Origin: Atherinomorus stipes
Lineage: Eukaryota; Chordata; Actinopteri; Atheriniformes; Atherinidae
Direction: 5' to 3'
Assembly: GCA_023101725.1 (NCBI GenBank)
Contig: JALJCO010012873.1
Coordinates: forward strand, 248,001-312,000
DNA: 64,000 nt
Part shown: positions 11,751 through 23,760 of the stretch, piece after piece
How positions within the stretch are numbered: the stretch's first letter is position 1
How the letters are laid out: every line of letters begins with the position of its first letter
The notes under the pieces: model-generated
Seen by the model: the letters and a program-made list of their open reading frames with translations, nothing else
Told to the model about the DNA's origin: nothing
Databases searched by the model: none
Position numbers and translations under genes: made by a program

Positions 11751-13520
11751 CACTAGCACTAATATTAAACTTTGTTTTTCTCATAAATGAAGACTTCAGC
11801 TGCCATATATGGCTGGAGAAAAACTAAACGAATGAACGTAAGTTATGACGGTTAAATAAAAACAGAAGATAGATGCTGAGAAGAAAAGAAAATCTTTACA
11901 GATGTCTTTTTTTTTTATTAAGTAGTTCTCCTTTGCAGTGAGGATTAGTAAACTCTGTGGGGGAGGAAGACTGAACACTGAAGGTTGAGCATATGTTTAC
12001 AGATTTACATATGCGCAATATTAGAGTTCTACATGTGTAAGCAGTGGCCATCTGGCCTTGAAGGACTTAGGACAAAAGCCTGGATGTCTCTCACATAGAG
12101 CGCGGATAGAAACGGGCTGCAGGAGAAAGAGTGCAAACCTAAAATACAGGGAGGGTGTGCTTTCTGGCTGCACAGGGCGTAAATCTTCTCCAACAACCTG
12201 AGTTGGATTTATGGCTGAAAGCTGGAGCCGCTGGTGTCTGTTCGCCTCCGAAAGGAGCCAATCTGAGAGTGAGGAAGGGAGTCGGTCCACATGCGTCGTA
12301 CAGTCGCAGATCATCACAGAATCAAAAGAGCTCCAGCAGAAAGAAACTCTGCTTCTTTTTTTAACCGCTGCTGCAGAGTCTCAGGTATCAGGGTCGTTCA
12401 CACCTTCAGGGTCAACGAGGGCGCTGACGATGACCCTTCGGTCATACGTAGCACCACACGGCTGAAAACCAAACTTATCTCCAAGTTAATGAGAAAAAGA
12501 ATGAAAAATCCGAGCCTCCATGGTGTCAGTCCACATGTTTTATTTCCACGTACACCGTCCAAACGAGCTGTGGCAGAGGTTGGGAGCACATTGTTTTCAC
12601 ATAATTATGGACCTGTTTCATTCCATCTTCCGTTGGAGAAGAGCAGCTGAGCCCAGCGCTTAATTAGCATGATATGTATAGAGGAGTGATTTATGACTTC
12701 ATTTGGTTTAGAAATGCAAAGGAGGGATTTGAAGTCTTTGGAGATAGACTTGTTTTAAGTGTAAAAGGCGTAGAGCGAAATTGGCTCCTTTTGCTTCTCG
12801 ATGGAGAAATCCCACGGGAGGAGAAACTGAGATCAGAAACAATAGCGAGATTATGCTGCTTCTCTTTTTTTGGATAAAAGCTGAGAGAAACAAATGCTGA
12901 CAAAAGGTGAATGTGTGAAAGCCGCAGTCTGAAGGTTTAAAACAATTAGCCTTAAAATGTGGCGAGCGAGGTTGTCTGATGAGTGAAAATGTGATTCATC
13001 AGGAGGTGCAGCGCGGAGCTTTGCTGTCTTTTCTTCTAAACACGGCTGACAGAGAGTAAACCAGTCAAATGTCACTGCCGTGTAAACTCTGCTGGTTTCA
13101 CAAGTCAAAGGCTTTCCAAGCAGCCGCGGCCGTGACAGGAATCTACTGTAAACACGCAGCACAGCCACCAGCGTCGCACGGTGTGTGTGAAGCACCAGCT
13201 CATGCCAACACACACATTTCAGGGCGGGAAAGTTTCACTCCCGATGCATCCACCTGGTCCTGATGAGGACTTTAGCCTGTGGCAGCCCAGACGTTCTGTA
13301 TCTGGAGAGCATCTCTCACTAAATATGAAGATAAGCTGCTAATATACCCACCTCCGTCCATTTAAAGAGGAATAAAATCATCACCTTACTCTGAAAAGCA
13401 TCCATTTTTTTCAGTATTCTCAGTATGGATGGGAAGTTTTCATATTTCAAACTCATTTTCACAATTTTGATTTCTGCTGATTTCATTAAGTCATTGATTT
13501 TTATTCCAGCTTAGGAAAAT

Positions 13521-13545
13521 GTTCAAGTTCAAGTTCAGTTTATTA
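13521..13545 (-). repeat. Possible non-LTR retrotransposon tail fragment
   Basis: The run GTTCAAGTTCAAGTTCAG is the complement of the (TTGAAC)n-type tail that ends the retrotransposon-like block at 58626. It may mark the 3' end of a minus-strand retroposed fragment; only the tail is recognisable. Confidence 0.35.
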
Positions 13546-13888
13546 TCATTACATGCATTTCTACATGAACAAAATAAGTACTCAGGCCGGCATCATAAAA
13601 CAGTTCCACTCATTAAAAAACATTAAAAACATTCAAATCTAATAAATAATTACCTCATAAGTAGTGCGATGTTTAAAAAGATAAATCCCTGTGGTGAAAA
13701 AACTAGATGAAAAAATTGTTCTGATTTTTCCTTTGATGCAGCTCAGAAAACTGAGCCAGGATCGTCTCAATGATCAGATATTAGTCATTTGTTAACGTTG
13801 CATCTGAATCCATCCACACATGCAGGTTTCCGACTGAAATGATCACATCTCTCTGTATGCTCATGATACTGATGCATATGATCAGATA

Positions 13889-14217
13889 TAAGGATAGATG
13901 ATGCATCAGCTGGCCGATATTTGCGTTTTTTGGCCGATACGCCCACACGGCATAATTTACAAACTTTTTTATATACATATTTATTACAAGTTTAATGTTT
14001 CTATTCAATTTCATTTTCACAAATGCACTATTTCTTTTGTATGTATTTATTTGAAGTGCTTTGTTGTTTTTTATATCAAAAGATTGCAAAATTTATTTTC
14101 ATTGTATCCTTTATTATATCAATTTGGGAGTCAAATGCAGTATTGGCCCCAGATATTGGAAGGTTGTAATACCGGTAATGGCATTGGCCCTAAAAAATCT
14201 GTATTGGTCAATCCCTA
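13889..14217. mobile_element. Small degenerate hAT element
   Basis: The ends are TAAGGATAGATGATG and, read inward from the right, TAGGGATTGACCAATA. The flanking octamers ATCAGATA (13881-13888) and CTCAGAGA (14218-14225) agree at 6 of 8 positions. The interior holds GGCCGATA motifs seen in other hAT miniature elements here. Age has blurred the ends. Confidence 0.5.
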
Positions 14218-14297
14218 CTCAGAGATGTCATCAGTTTTGCATGACAGCAGTAATGTAGGTGATGGTAAGTTCAGCTTCCAGTTCACCAGCTGAGCTA

Positions 14298-14812
14298 CAG
14301 TCGTCCTCAAAATTATTCATACCCTTTAATTAATATAAGGCTAAATTCACAATAGTAGTTCAAATAACAGGAAACTAAAGAAACTAATAATAAATAAAAA
14401 TAAAAAAATTACAATTTAGTGAAATAAAAAGTTGATTTTGAATCAAGGTTGGAAATAAATTTTTTTTTTTAATTGTCCCTGACACATTAGAACACATTTC
14501 CTATGAACAGTGGACAAACATACCTGTCGACAGGTGAAGAAGTCTTTTTGAACATTACAGAAAACACATGACTGCAGTGATTTCCTCGGAGTGTAGTGAA
14601 CAAAACTTTAGCTTTGCAGGCCCACCATACTTGTTTGAATTTTTGTGAGTTTGTTTTCAATATTTCTTTTAAAGCATAATTCAAAATCAATGTCATGATT
14701 TTTATTGAATTTTTATTCATTATTACTTTTGTCAGTTTCAACTTATTTCCCTGACAGCTGATTTTTTTTTCCTTCCTTAAATGGAGGGTATGAATAATTT
14801 TGAGGAGGACTG
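14298..14812. mobile_element. Non-autonomous Tc1/mariner-type element
   Basis: Left end CAGTCGTCCTCAAAATTATT and right end, read inward, CAGTCCTCCTCAAAATTATT form an inverted repeat of about 27 bp with one mismatch. TA precedes the left end; the right flank has decayed to TG. The 515-bp interior has no transposase motif. A second copy begins at 55239. Confidence 0.85.
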
Positions 14813-17800
14813 TGCGTTCCAGTTCTCGTGTCTGGATGTGACCTTTGGGCTGTTTGCAGCTGTCATTGTAAAGTCTTTTCATGTCGTATGTTTAAATATA
14901 AAAATATTTTTCAAACTCTGCAACGCAGGCCAGCGTATCGGCATCAGTAGCGATACGATGACATCAGCATCTGAACTATGTTCACTTATTCAGACAAAGT
15001 TTATTAGAACAGACAGGATGTGGAGAAAAATATTCTCATAACCCTACAAACCTCCCAGAGTGGTGGTGGTGAAATTTAGAGAAGTGAAATGTCGTGTTGT
15101 GGCAATATCAGATTTATAAATAATGGCAGACTATGTGTTTGACACCAAAGGCCAAAAATCCAGATCTGAACACGTCTTCTACAAGTTAAGCGTGGACGGA
15201 GACTCGTGAGACTCGTTTGAGCGGAGTGAAAATAAGTCGCTGAGGAGCAGTCTGTGTGTGTTTGTGCTCCACTTAGTTAAAAGTTGCCTTTGTATGTGCT
15301 GAGAGCGTGAGCCTGTGGTATCTACGGGGACACCAACACACTCATTGGTGGATTTCCTGTAAATTCTCCTGGTGACACCCATGAGGGACTCTGACATAAC
15401 AACCGGTAGTCAGTTTGCCTCTGGCCAGTCAAGCAGGGAGGAATAAAAACAGCTTATGCACATGTTCTGCACTTTTTCAACCCCTCTGAGCAAATAATTA
15501 GCCGCTTTGTAGAAACTTAGTGATAAAAGTTGTTCTTTGCTTTAGAACAAAAACAGGACTTCTCGGATGTTTAACTTTCATAATGATTAGCCCTAACTCA
15601 GCCAGACATTATGAAACCACCAGTCAGTAATAAACCGAGTGGGTTTCAGGCTTTTTAAAGAGATCACATTTGCATCAAAGTAGGTTTTAGATTTTAATAG
15701 TTTGAATTAATACTATGGATGCTGCTTTAAAACAGGACTCGTATCAGGATGAATCATTTTCTATGGCTTCATATACACATTTATTCATTTTATAACTAGA
15801 AAACTTTGTTTAAAGCTTATCTGAGATGGATCTGGAGAGAATTTAAATGTGATCATGAGATTGTCTGCGGGTAATGCAAAGCCTGAAAACGCCACCGGAG
15901 AAAAAACCCCAAACAAATGTCAAGTCAGACTGAGCAGAAAGTGAATCTGTGATGTCTTGAGGGATCTGACAGCGCTGTTCTTCCGCGCTCTCACCAAAAC
16001 AGACTCCAGCTCAGCACTGACATCCACCAACATTTAAATAAAACCTATAAGAAGGTAGAACGTCAGCGAGAGATGAAGTCTTCAGGTCCGAATCTGCATC
16101 AGACACTTGAAAGCTGCTTCAACTGTTCGTAGAGCCTGACAGCGCACATTAACTGACACGCCGCTGTCAATTCTCTTTTTAACAAAACTGAGGCTAATTT
16201 GCTGCAGACAGCTTGTTTTTATTGCACGGCTGTTGTGCTGGATTGCATTATCTTCTGCAGTTATTCTGGAGCTTTTGTCCACACTCTCCTCCAGGATCCT
16301 GATTTTAATCACAGCCATTTACATTTTTGACTGCTCACCTTTAAGTTACTTTCTGAAAACTAATTAGAATAATGAAGGTGAAGTTCCTGCATCGCTCAGA
16401 GGAACTGAAGCATGATCTGCTCTGCACAAAAAAAGCAATCAGGACCGACCTTCCTGTAAAGCATGTAGCATATAAGATCAACTTAAACCCTAAAGTCTGA
16501 TCTGTTGTAAGGAATTCTGAGTAAAGGGTCACCGTCTGAGACTTGACTTCCTCCTGCTGGGCTTTAATCAGAACAAGTTCGCCCTAAAAGGGCCGACCTT
16601 GCCCCCACCTACACCGGCGTCTTTGTCCGCTAAATAAACACGACCTCAGAGCTCATTCCAGCCCCGAAGACGGCCCCCGCTGCACAAAAGGGCCGGCCAG
16701 GCGCTGCGCCAAATTGACTTGTTCCTAATTTTTATGCTAATCCTCAATTTTATATCAGACAGTCGCCACATTTGATATAAAAGAATTAAAAAAAAAGAGA
16801 GGCCCAGATAATCTGCTCATAAAGACGTCTTATCCTTTGACAAGTGGAGATGTCTGCAGATGGCTTTGCTCTCCATATTTGCATGTTTAAAATGCTGATA
16901 AGCAATCACCAGATTCATTATTAAATGTTCATGTTTAATAGAAAATATAAAAACACAGGCTACACCGTATAGGAAGTTAGATATAAGGAAGAATGTAATG
17001 CCACGTTAAACCCCGACAGATGTAAACATACATGTGCACATGCTCGGGTCACAGGCCTTTTCTCATTTTAACAGCGATTAGTTTATGAAAGTAAAACATT
17101 TACATCACAAAGTACAACATAACAATAGTCTGAAACATTACCACTGAAACTACATTGTTCATTAATCCCCTTAATACCCTGACAATGAATAACGGAGGAA
17201 GAGACGGCCGAGGGCTGCTTTACATGGAGAAATGACTTCTGCAAAAAATATTTCCATTTTTCCCAATTTAAGAATAAATAAAGCGAGTGGAGCGCACGGC
17301 AGAGGTGGAAAAGCAAAGGAAGAAAGCAGGGCCGCTGCCGGTCACGTGGTGCCACGACCCCCTTCCATGTTTAAAGAAAAATATTTCAGATTTCATGCAT
17401 TAAATACACATTCATGTGTGTGTAAGTTAGTTGTATGGCATAACCCCCCCCCCCATCTCATCAGCGGTGGGCAGAGCCGAAACAGCAGCCGTCTAAGAAC
17501 AACTCTGACAAAACTAACATCTGGAGTACGCGCTGGTCTGAGCTGAAACCACAAACCCCCACAGACAGACGTGTTTTCAGCCTCAGTGTCATCACCACTT
17601 GCTGAATTTCATAACCGTTTCCCCTGTTTTGGAAATCTAGGTCTCTCAGGAGGTTTGAGGGTAGAAGTTTAGATGATGTTGGTGTTGTAATAACTACACA
17701 GGAAGGTGGGGGACGTATGGCCACGTCTGTGCCTCCATCTGTCATTACACTCTTGGACATTGAGGATCTCTCGACTAACTCAGAATTTAATTGCAAACAC

Positions 17801-18315
17801 TGACGAAACTGATGAGTTGTCCAACTTCGTGAAGACGTGTTGGACATAAATGTTTAAATGACTGAACTCTGGTCATGTGGAGCGTTGTTATCGTTGTTAA
17901 ACCACTCGTCCATCTGTTCTCATGAAGCTAAACGACACGCTGAATTCTGCAATACTCCGCTTTTCAATTCATTATTGAATTTTGGGGATAACAGATCGCA
18001 AAAAATCATGCCATTAAAGACTAACTGTTGCCCAGCACTAATAATTATCTATGAAATAATAATACATAACATAAATAATAAATGACATCGTCATTCACCC
18101 ACTGATGAATTAATCATCAAGATAAACATTTCTTCACGATCATTTACTGCTACAGATGTGCAGAGATGCTTTTCTTTATTTTTAACCAGACTTGGTTTTT
18201 ATTTTTTTTACTTATTGTTAGCTTTTCTATAAGCCGAAACGAGAAGCTCTTGATTTATCGGCTGATCAATGTTCTTACCAAGGAGCAAACTGCGCTGGAG
18301 AACAGTGAAGCCCGC
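14813..18315. other. Intronic sequence, no gene recognised
   Basis: No coding exon, RNA gene or transposon end seen. A minus-strand frame at 17461-17847 is 128 codons long but has no recognisable motif. A candidate conserved block lies at 16540-16960 and a C homopolymer near 17445. Confidence 0.5.
16540..16960. promoter_or_regulatory. Candidate conserved non-coding element
   Basis: Unique, repeat-free and structured in composition: a GC-rich part (GGGCCGGCCAGGCG) followed by AT-rich sequence with TTTTATGCTAATCC, a perfect POU octamer ATTTGCAT (16877-16884), and GCTGATAAGCAATC. Of the blocks here, this looks most like a vertebrate enhancer, though no conservation test could be done. Confidence 0.3.
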
Positions 18316-18317
18316 AA

Positions 18318-19012
18318 GTGACTTTAAATAATTGCAGTTTTTTCTTTATCCGCTAGGGGCTCCAAAACAGAGCAAATCCCCACAGACTCCCATGTTAAAA
18401 AGACCAACTTCACAGCACAAATAAACATGTTCACAGCAGAAATAAACATGTTCACAGCACAAATAAACATGTTAACAGCACAAATAAACATGTTAACAGC
18501 CTGCTTCAAAAAATCATTTCAGGTTTAATAAGTTTACTTTCATGTCAACTGTGAGGAGGGTGAATTTTTTTTATAACTCATCCGTTTAGATGTTATTTAA
18601 TCTTGAAATTACATGTAATTAGGGGTGTGTCCTTTTGATTGACAGGCGGCAGACTGGGTGCCCATTTTAGCCGTGGAGGCTGATAGCTCCCTGCTTGCTC
18701 CCAGAAGGCCTCAGCCTGTAGCAGAATTGCACAACAGCAGGTTTTAGCTGGTTAACAGCAAGTCTGAGTGTGTATTACCTTTAAACCACCTATCTCTGCT
18801 CGTTCCTGTTCACTTCAGATTAGCTCGGTTAGCATTTAGCAGCTGTCAATCATTTGCCCTGTGGCTCGGAGCAGCCCTGTTTTTGCCTATTTTAGTATTT
18901 TCTGGGAGTGACGCAACACGGCAAGATGGCGATGATGGGAAACGCCCTACTGGCTTCACTTTCAGCTATTCAGATGTGACCGGATGCTACGTCCATTCTT
19001 TTAACAGTCTTT
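18318..19012. repeat. Dispersed repeat, copy 1 of an inverted pair with 52796-53440
   Basis: The reverse complement of this block matches 52796-53440 throughout. Landmarks include the CTAGGGGCTCCAAAACAGAGC region, ATTACATGTAATTAGGGG, GACAGGCGGCAGACTGG, and the far end near GATGCTACGTCCATTC. Gaps and substitutions are frequent. The family is not recognised, and its open frames (with VFLTWESVGICSVLEPL) are shared by both copies but carry no known domain. Confidence 0.75.
18420..18502. repeat. 21-bp tandem repeat, about four units
   Basis: The unit AAATAAACATGTT(C/A)ACAGCA repeats about four times. The homologous place in the partner repeat (near 53310) has roughly one unit, so the expansion is specific to this copy. 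Confidence 0.85.
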
Positions 19013-19117
19013 GTTTCCTATCCTCACCCATTGTTGCAAGTGGGGAGTGACAGAAAGAACAAGATTGCAACTCTGAGCGGCTAAAATGAATTTCCTCTGC
19101 GGGTGGCCGGCTCTCGC

Positions 19118-19715
19118 TAAGGCTGCATTCACACTGCAGCTCAATTCCCATTTTTTGCCCATATTTTGGTTTTAATTTACTAAAATAAAGCTAATCAATC
19201 TATCAATCAATATGTGACTGAAATCGGATTTTTAAATGAGAGCCCGAACAGCGCGAATCCCATTTTTTTCATATCAGACCCAGGCCACTTTCATATGTGG
19301 TTCTAAATTGGATACATATCCCATCTGTGTGGAAACGGCCGCAGTCTGAAAGGCCATGTCACATTTCATCCAACTTCGATGTCACAAAAGTGAGACAGAC
19401 GTCCTATTTCTGGGTCGGAGGAGACGGGATACATAAGATCTAATATCAATAACGTTATATCATATTTTTTTCTGGCTCTGATTGCACATCAACTACAAAA
19501 CTGATACATACATGCTAACAAGTGTAGCATTCATATCTACCTCTGGAAACACAACGTGCCACGTATGATGTCCCGTCTTCCTCTGTCCTCGAGGTCACTT
19601 CAGGACTGTGTACAGTTCATATTGAAGTATGATGGAGGTCATGTAAGCGACAGTATGAACGACTGCACAAACAATTGGATTTAAGCAAAAAATCCGATTT
19701 GAGCATCAAAATCTG
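19118..19715. repeat. Probable DNA-transposon-like interspersed repeat, incomplete
   Basis: It begins GGCTGCATTCACACTGCAG, of a form I recognise at the ends of common fish interspersed repeats. Near the far end is a related AAATCCGATTTGAGCATC motif that mirrors AATCGGATTTTT near 19223. The right terminus is not clear. Confidence 0.35.
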
Positions 19716-20728
19716 GAGAGAAGGTGAGAGCTCGGTCATCCAGGAGAAGTGGCGTTCCGCAAGATTTCCTGCCACGCCCTACTGAGAGGACTACTCGTGT
19801 TAGCATCATGCAATTCTGCATCAGCTCATGTTTGTTAAACATTGATGTGGCACACTGTTCTGGTGTAAGGTGTCAGAGCCGTGGTTTGAGGTGTTAATGA
19901 GTTATAATGACTGCAAACAGACTCTCTCCAGTTTGTTAGTACGTTTGGCTACTTAGCAAGTTAAACATGAAAAAACCTTATGGCACTGCCCAAAACAACT
20001 AAAAAAAAAAAACTAAACATGAAACAGAGCCTTTAAATAGGTTACATAATTTCAGTTTGTAGCGTTACTTTATATATCTTGGGGCTCACTTTCAGTTTTC
20101 TTCTTTAATCTAGTACAAAAAAAGAAAGAAGTTTCTCATAATATTCTAGTCTTCCCAGTATCCCTCCTCTCTAAGTGAATAGACTGAGGTTTGTTCTTTT
20201 AAAATCCGTGAATAAAATGCATATTTTCTGTCTTGAACTGCTGATCATCATTTAGAAAGTCATTTGAAAGAAGACAGATCATCATCTCTCAGAGCTTCCT
20301 TCAAAGGATAATACTCAACGGTATTTATGGAAGCAGATGTCAAACTAACTTCATCCATCTCCAACACAAAATATTTAATTTAAACTAGAGATGTCCGAAA
20401 ATACTGGCCTACCGATATTATGGGCCGATATCGACATTAAAATGTGATATCATAAAATCTCTATCATTTTTTTCCTTTATACTTTTTTTTAATGATACAA
20501 CAAAATCTCAACGCCACACATCACTAGAGGTGTAAGAAAATATCTATTCACAGAAATATTATGTTTTGCAGTGCAGTATCATGTTGATATTAAAAAACGC
20601 TGAATTAATATTTTTATAAACGGAGTCTTGGTGTTCTGTTATGAAGTCTCGTGAGATCTTGTTCCATTTGTCGAGTAAGAAAAGTCACTGACATTCTTGA
20701 AAACCTTTATATCCCAGCATTCCTTTTA

Positions 20729-21751
20729 CCGTGCGTTCAGACCAAACACCATTTGAGCATCAGGTTTACATGTAAAGTTTATGTGAGTGCATTTCAAGAG
20801 GCGTCGGGGCTTCTAGTGGCGCGTTTTGGGCGTCTGACACGGCACATTTTGAGCTGATTTTCCAAATTGGATAATCAGAACTTCTGCAACTTGAGGCGGG
20901 GCGTCAACCAATCAGAGTGTCGTGACGCAGAGATACATTTTCTGACAGGACGGGAAATACCAAGGAGAACCTGGGGAATTTCTTCACTCAGTGGAGGATA
21001 AACTGCTCTGCATCCAGTCCCGGGTTTCTGAACGGTGGTTAGACGACCTGATGTCCCGATGGGATTTAATGGGTTTGTAATGTTGTCCGGACGCAGGGCA
21101 GCAGGTCGTTAAACTGGGCTGGATCTAGGGATGTAACGATTACCGATAAAATGGTTAACTGTGATAAAATTCCCAACGATTAGTAATACCATTACAAATT
21201 TTAATTATCGTTAAAACCGTGACTGATTACTGCACTTTGAAAAAATCACAGTAATGCTGCTCACTGGGTTTGAAAAGCGGTAGTATTCCCAGTTTGCAAC
21301 GTTTAATCTATGAAAACATGGCGGAAAGCAACAAAGGCACCCACATGGACAGTTCTTTGAAGATTTTTCCCCCTTTAAAAAGGACAAAGTAGACATTTAG
21401 ACCCATTTTTGGTATTTTTAAAAATGCTGGGGGGTATTTCTATAACACCGCAATAAAAATGATAACGGTGATCATTTTGGTCACAATAACTGTGATATTA
21501 TATATCGTTACATCCCTGGCTGGATCTGAAAAAAGTTGTTTTTTTCCCTCTTTTTTTGTTATATTTATCATACCTTCCTGACATCGGCCCTACAGAGCTG
21601 CGCTGACAACGGCGCTTTCAGTGCTTTCAAAAACTCGTGTCAAGAGCATTTTCATCTCTGAATGTCAATGTGGATTTTATGTGAACCAGCGTCCAACCGT
21701 GGGCGTCAAGCGGGTTTTGAAACCTAAATCACGTTTGGTCTGAACACACTG
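20729..21751. mobile_element. PIF/Harbinger-like element B
   Basis: The ends are CCGTGCGTTCAGACC and, read inward from the right, CAGTGTGTTCAGACC, each next to TTA (20726-20728 and 21752-21754). A 3-bp TTA/TWA target is typical of PIF/Harbinger elements. No transposase is encoded. It is interrupted by hAT element C. Confidence 0.75.
21126..21518. mobile_element. hAT element C nested in element B
   Basis: A perfect 8-bp duplication GCTGGATC (21118-21125 and 21519-21526) flanks ends TAGGGATGTAACGAT and, inward from the right, CAGGGATGTAACGAT. It is 393 bp long and has no gene. Relatives lie at 34560-35022 and 52676-52790. Confidence 0.93.
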
Positions 21752-21754
21752 TTA

Positions 21755-22290
21755 AGGTCCATTTATGCTCGACGCAAAAGACGGACACACAGATGGACAG
21801 ACAGTTTCGTCCATCGTCTGCGTTGGTTATGCAGGTAAGTTGGTGTCTTTTTGAGGGGCTTGTTGGTCCGTCACCCAACGCAGAAGACGGAGCAATACCA
21901 CCAGAAACCGCGGGGTCAGTGTCGAGCTGTGTAGCTGATACGCAGGAACAAACCAGAGAAGAAGAAGAGGAACCAGAAAATAGACAACACAAAACCCGCC
22001 AGGGCCAAAAAGCCCAATGAAAGCACCAGAGAAAGAAATCGCCAAACAAACAGAGAGCATCTGTAGACATGGATGGAGCTTTTGAGGAGAGGCTGATCAA
22101 GTGTCCGAAGATACACTCATATGTGCGACACCACATCGCCAGGGCACAGGCAGCGCTGCCACCTAGCGGACAAATTAGTTTATGAACCATGGGAACGCAG
22201 AAGACGCATGGAAGTATGAAGGCAGCCACGCAGGACGACGCATGAAACGAATGTTACCATTGACGTACGTAAGGGAGCATAAATGGGCCT
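21755..22290. mobile_element. PIF/Harbinger-like element D
   Basis: The ends are AGGTCCATTTATGCTC and, inward from the right, AGGCCCATTTATGCTC, flanked by TTA at 21752-21754 and 22291-22293. Element D sits exactly on the right-hand TTA of element B, giving three TTA copies in a row of insertions. The interior includes two opposed frames of 75 and 166 codons with no recognised domain. Related fragments occur at 37060-37525 and 52621-52670. Confidence 0.8.
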
Positions 22291-22545
22291 TTAGAGTCAT
22301 GTGACTATGATGCAGCAGCTGCTGCTACAGACTGATTTGCTTTGAAGCTGCTAATAATATGTCTGATTTAAAGTTGTTGGATAAGTTACCAAGTTGTCAG
22401 AAACATTATAACTAGCCACATGTTGGCTGGCTGCATAGATCAGTATCAGTTGATATTGGGTATCGGAAATTAACAGTTAGACAATATTGGATATCTGTAA
22501 AAAAAAAAAAAAAAAAAACCAATATTAAACATCCTTACTTTAAAC

Positions 22546-23534
22546 AACCTTTTTCTGAAATGTAAATCCTTCTTATTAGCTTAAAGTCAAACACTTCGAT
22601 TGCAGCTTTAAAGTATTTATCATGGAAACAAGCTTCTCACAAGACCTAAAAAACAAAAGAATGGCTTTCCGAACTCACAACATGTTTCTTTAAAACTAAT
22701 CCATGCATATCTCCTCTGATTATTCAGAGAGGAGTCAACCACACAAACTGCTGAGGAGAAGCTGCTCGTCATTCATTCTCACCACTCGTAAATGAACACA
22801 ATAACAGGTGCACGTTTCAAGAGCAGTTACCAGCGATTACTCTGCTCATCTCAATAAAATGTAGGAGTACCATTGACATCGCCTGCTCTGCCTGTCCGTT
22901 CACCCCAAACTCCCCATTGTTATTAGAAATGATGGAGAAACAAACAGCCCAAAGAAGAAAGATAAGATCCATTCTGCAGTAACCTACAGTCCAGTTACAT
23001 TTAAAGACATGAATAGGTGATCAATATTACCATGGCAGGAATGTTCTCTATAAGGTGCTACTTATGTGTTTCAGCCTTGCTCAGCTCCTTCACATCAGTT
23101 CATTTCTACTGTTCACTAATGCTCTCTGTTCTGAAGGTGATTTTGAAAGCTTTGGTGGAGTATCTTCAAGGTCCAGATCCAGTCTGAAGAAGCCAAAAAC
23201 ACATCTTTTATCAAGGCCTGAAAAAATATTATCCCGTAACTATGGAAACCAATGTCAAATACTGTAGATTTATAACCTACTTGGGAGAGCAAGATGTTGC
23301 GCTACTAAATATGGTCTGTTTTTAGACTAAATAAATAAATGTGGATTCCAGGTCTGCTGGTTGAAAGCTGCAGAGGCATTTGGACAGTTGTTCATTTTTA
23401 CTGCTACTTTGGAAGAAACTCAAGCATCACAGTTGGGTTTGAAGTTAACGGAGCATAAGGTCGAAGGTAAATCCTGACTTCATATGAAATGAGGCGGTGT
23501 GATGAAGAGTGGATGGATGATGCGTGACGTTCAC
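22546..23534. other. lpp intron immediately 3' of the coding exon
   Basis: No repeat terminus or additional exon recognised. It lies directly downstream of the splice donor on the minus strand. Confidence 0.6.
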
Positions 23535-23724
23535 CTGCAGAGTCAGAGAGGGCGGCTTCTCCCATCTGCTTGTAAGGGTTGAACTTGGGCTTGGGTGCGA
23601 CCACGGGGGCAAACTTCTTGGGTGCCTGTTGCTGGGAGACAGAGATGCTGGCACTCCCCAGAGACGGGGTAGTCTCCATCCTGGCAGCCACTTGTCCCGT
23701 CTGGTCATTCGCTGGGTTCCACAT
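23535..23724 (-). CDS. lpp: LPP (lipoma-preferred partner), first coding exon, residues 1-63
   Basis: LPP is a zyxin-family adaptor at focal adhesions and cell contacts that also enters the nucleus; its N-terminal half binds actin regulators and its C-terminus has three LIM domains. This exon begins ATG at 23724 and encodes MWNPANDQTG, then ARMETTPSLG, then SISVSQQQAPKKFAPVVAP and KPKFNPYKQM. The ARMETT, SISVS and PKKFAPVVAPKPK blocks are diagnostic of LPP rather than zyxin or TRIP6. A pyrimidine-rich tract and CTCCTCAG acceptor place the exon start at 23728, leaving a 4-nt leader. A CTGCAG|GTGAAC donor ends it at 23535, in phase 1. The proline-rich and LIM exons are not in the window. The first 15 residues differ from the mammalian start as I remember it. 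No frameshift or stop is present. Confidence 0.88.
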
Positions 23725-23760
23725 GGTTCTGAGGAGATGAAAGGAAAAAAGTTCAGATTT
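23725..23760 (-). other. lpp: Splice acceptor and polypyrimidine tract of the lpp exon
   Basis: On the minus strand the sequence is AACTTTTTTCCTTTCATCTC-type pyrimidine-rich DNA ending in CAG just before AACC and the ATG. This supports a spliced exon rather than a processed pseudogene and implies upstream untranslated exon(s) beyond this position. Confidence 0.8.

Larger units (their letters stand above)
10699..13515. other. Intronic sequence, no gene recognised
   Basis: Apart from a CA microsatellite and a candidate conserved block (11560-11750), I see no transposon ends and no coding exon. Several frames of 60-120 codons lack motifs and splice context. Confidence 0.55.
20386..22537. mobile_element. 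hAT element A, outer shell of a four-element nest
   Basis: Flanking octamers ATTTAAAC (20378-20385) and CTTTAAAC (22538-22545) agree at 7 of 8. The left end is TAGAGATGTCCGAAAATA; the right end, read inward, is TAAGGATGTTTAATATTGG. Its own sequence is only about 590 bp (20386-20728 plus 22291-22537) and matches 24195-24908 in opposite orientation, for example TATCCCAGCATTCCTTT and AGAGTCATGTGAC. In that relative these two strings are almost adjacent, which proves that everything between them here is inserted. A run of about 20 A lies near 22500. Confidence 0.85.

Noticed and set aside
17461..17847. 128-codon minus-strand frame as a possible exon
   Set aside because: No recognisable motif, no convincing splice sites and no relation to LPP.
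21729..22229. 166-codon minus-strand frame in element D
   Set aside because: It lies wholly inside a small Harbinger-like element with a competing frame on the other strand and no transposase motif.
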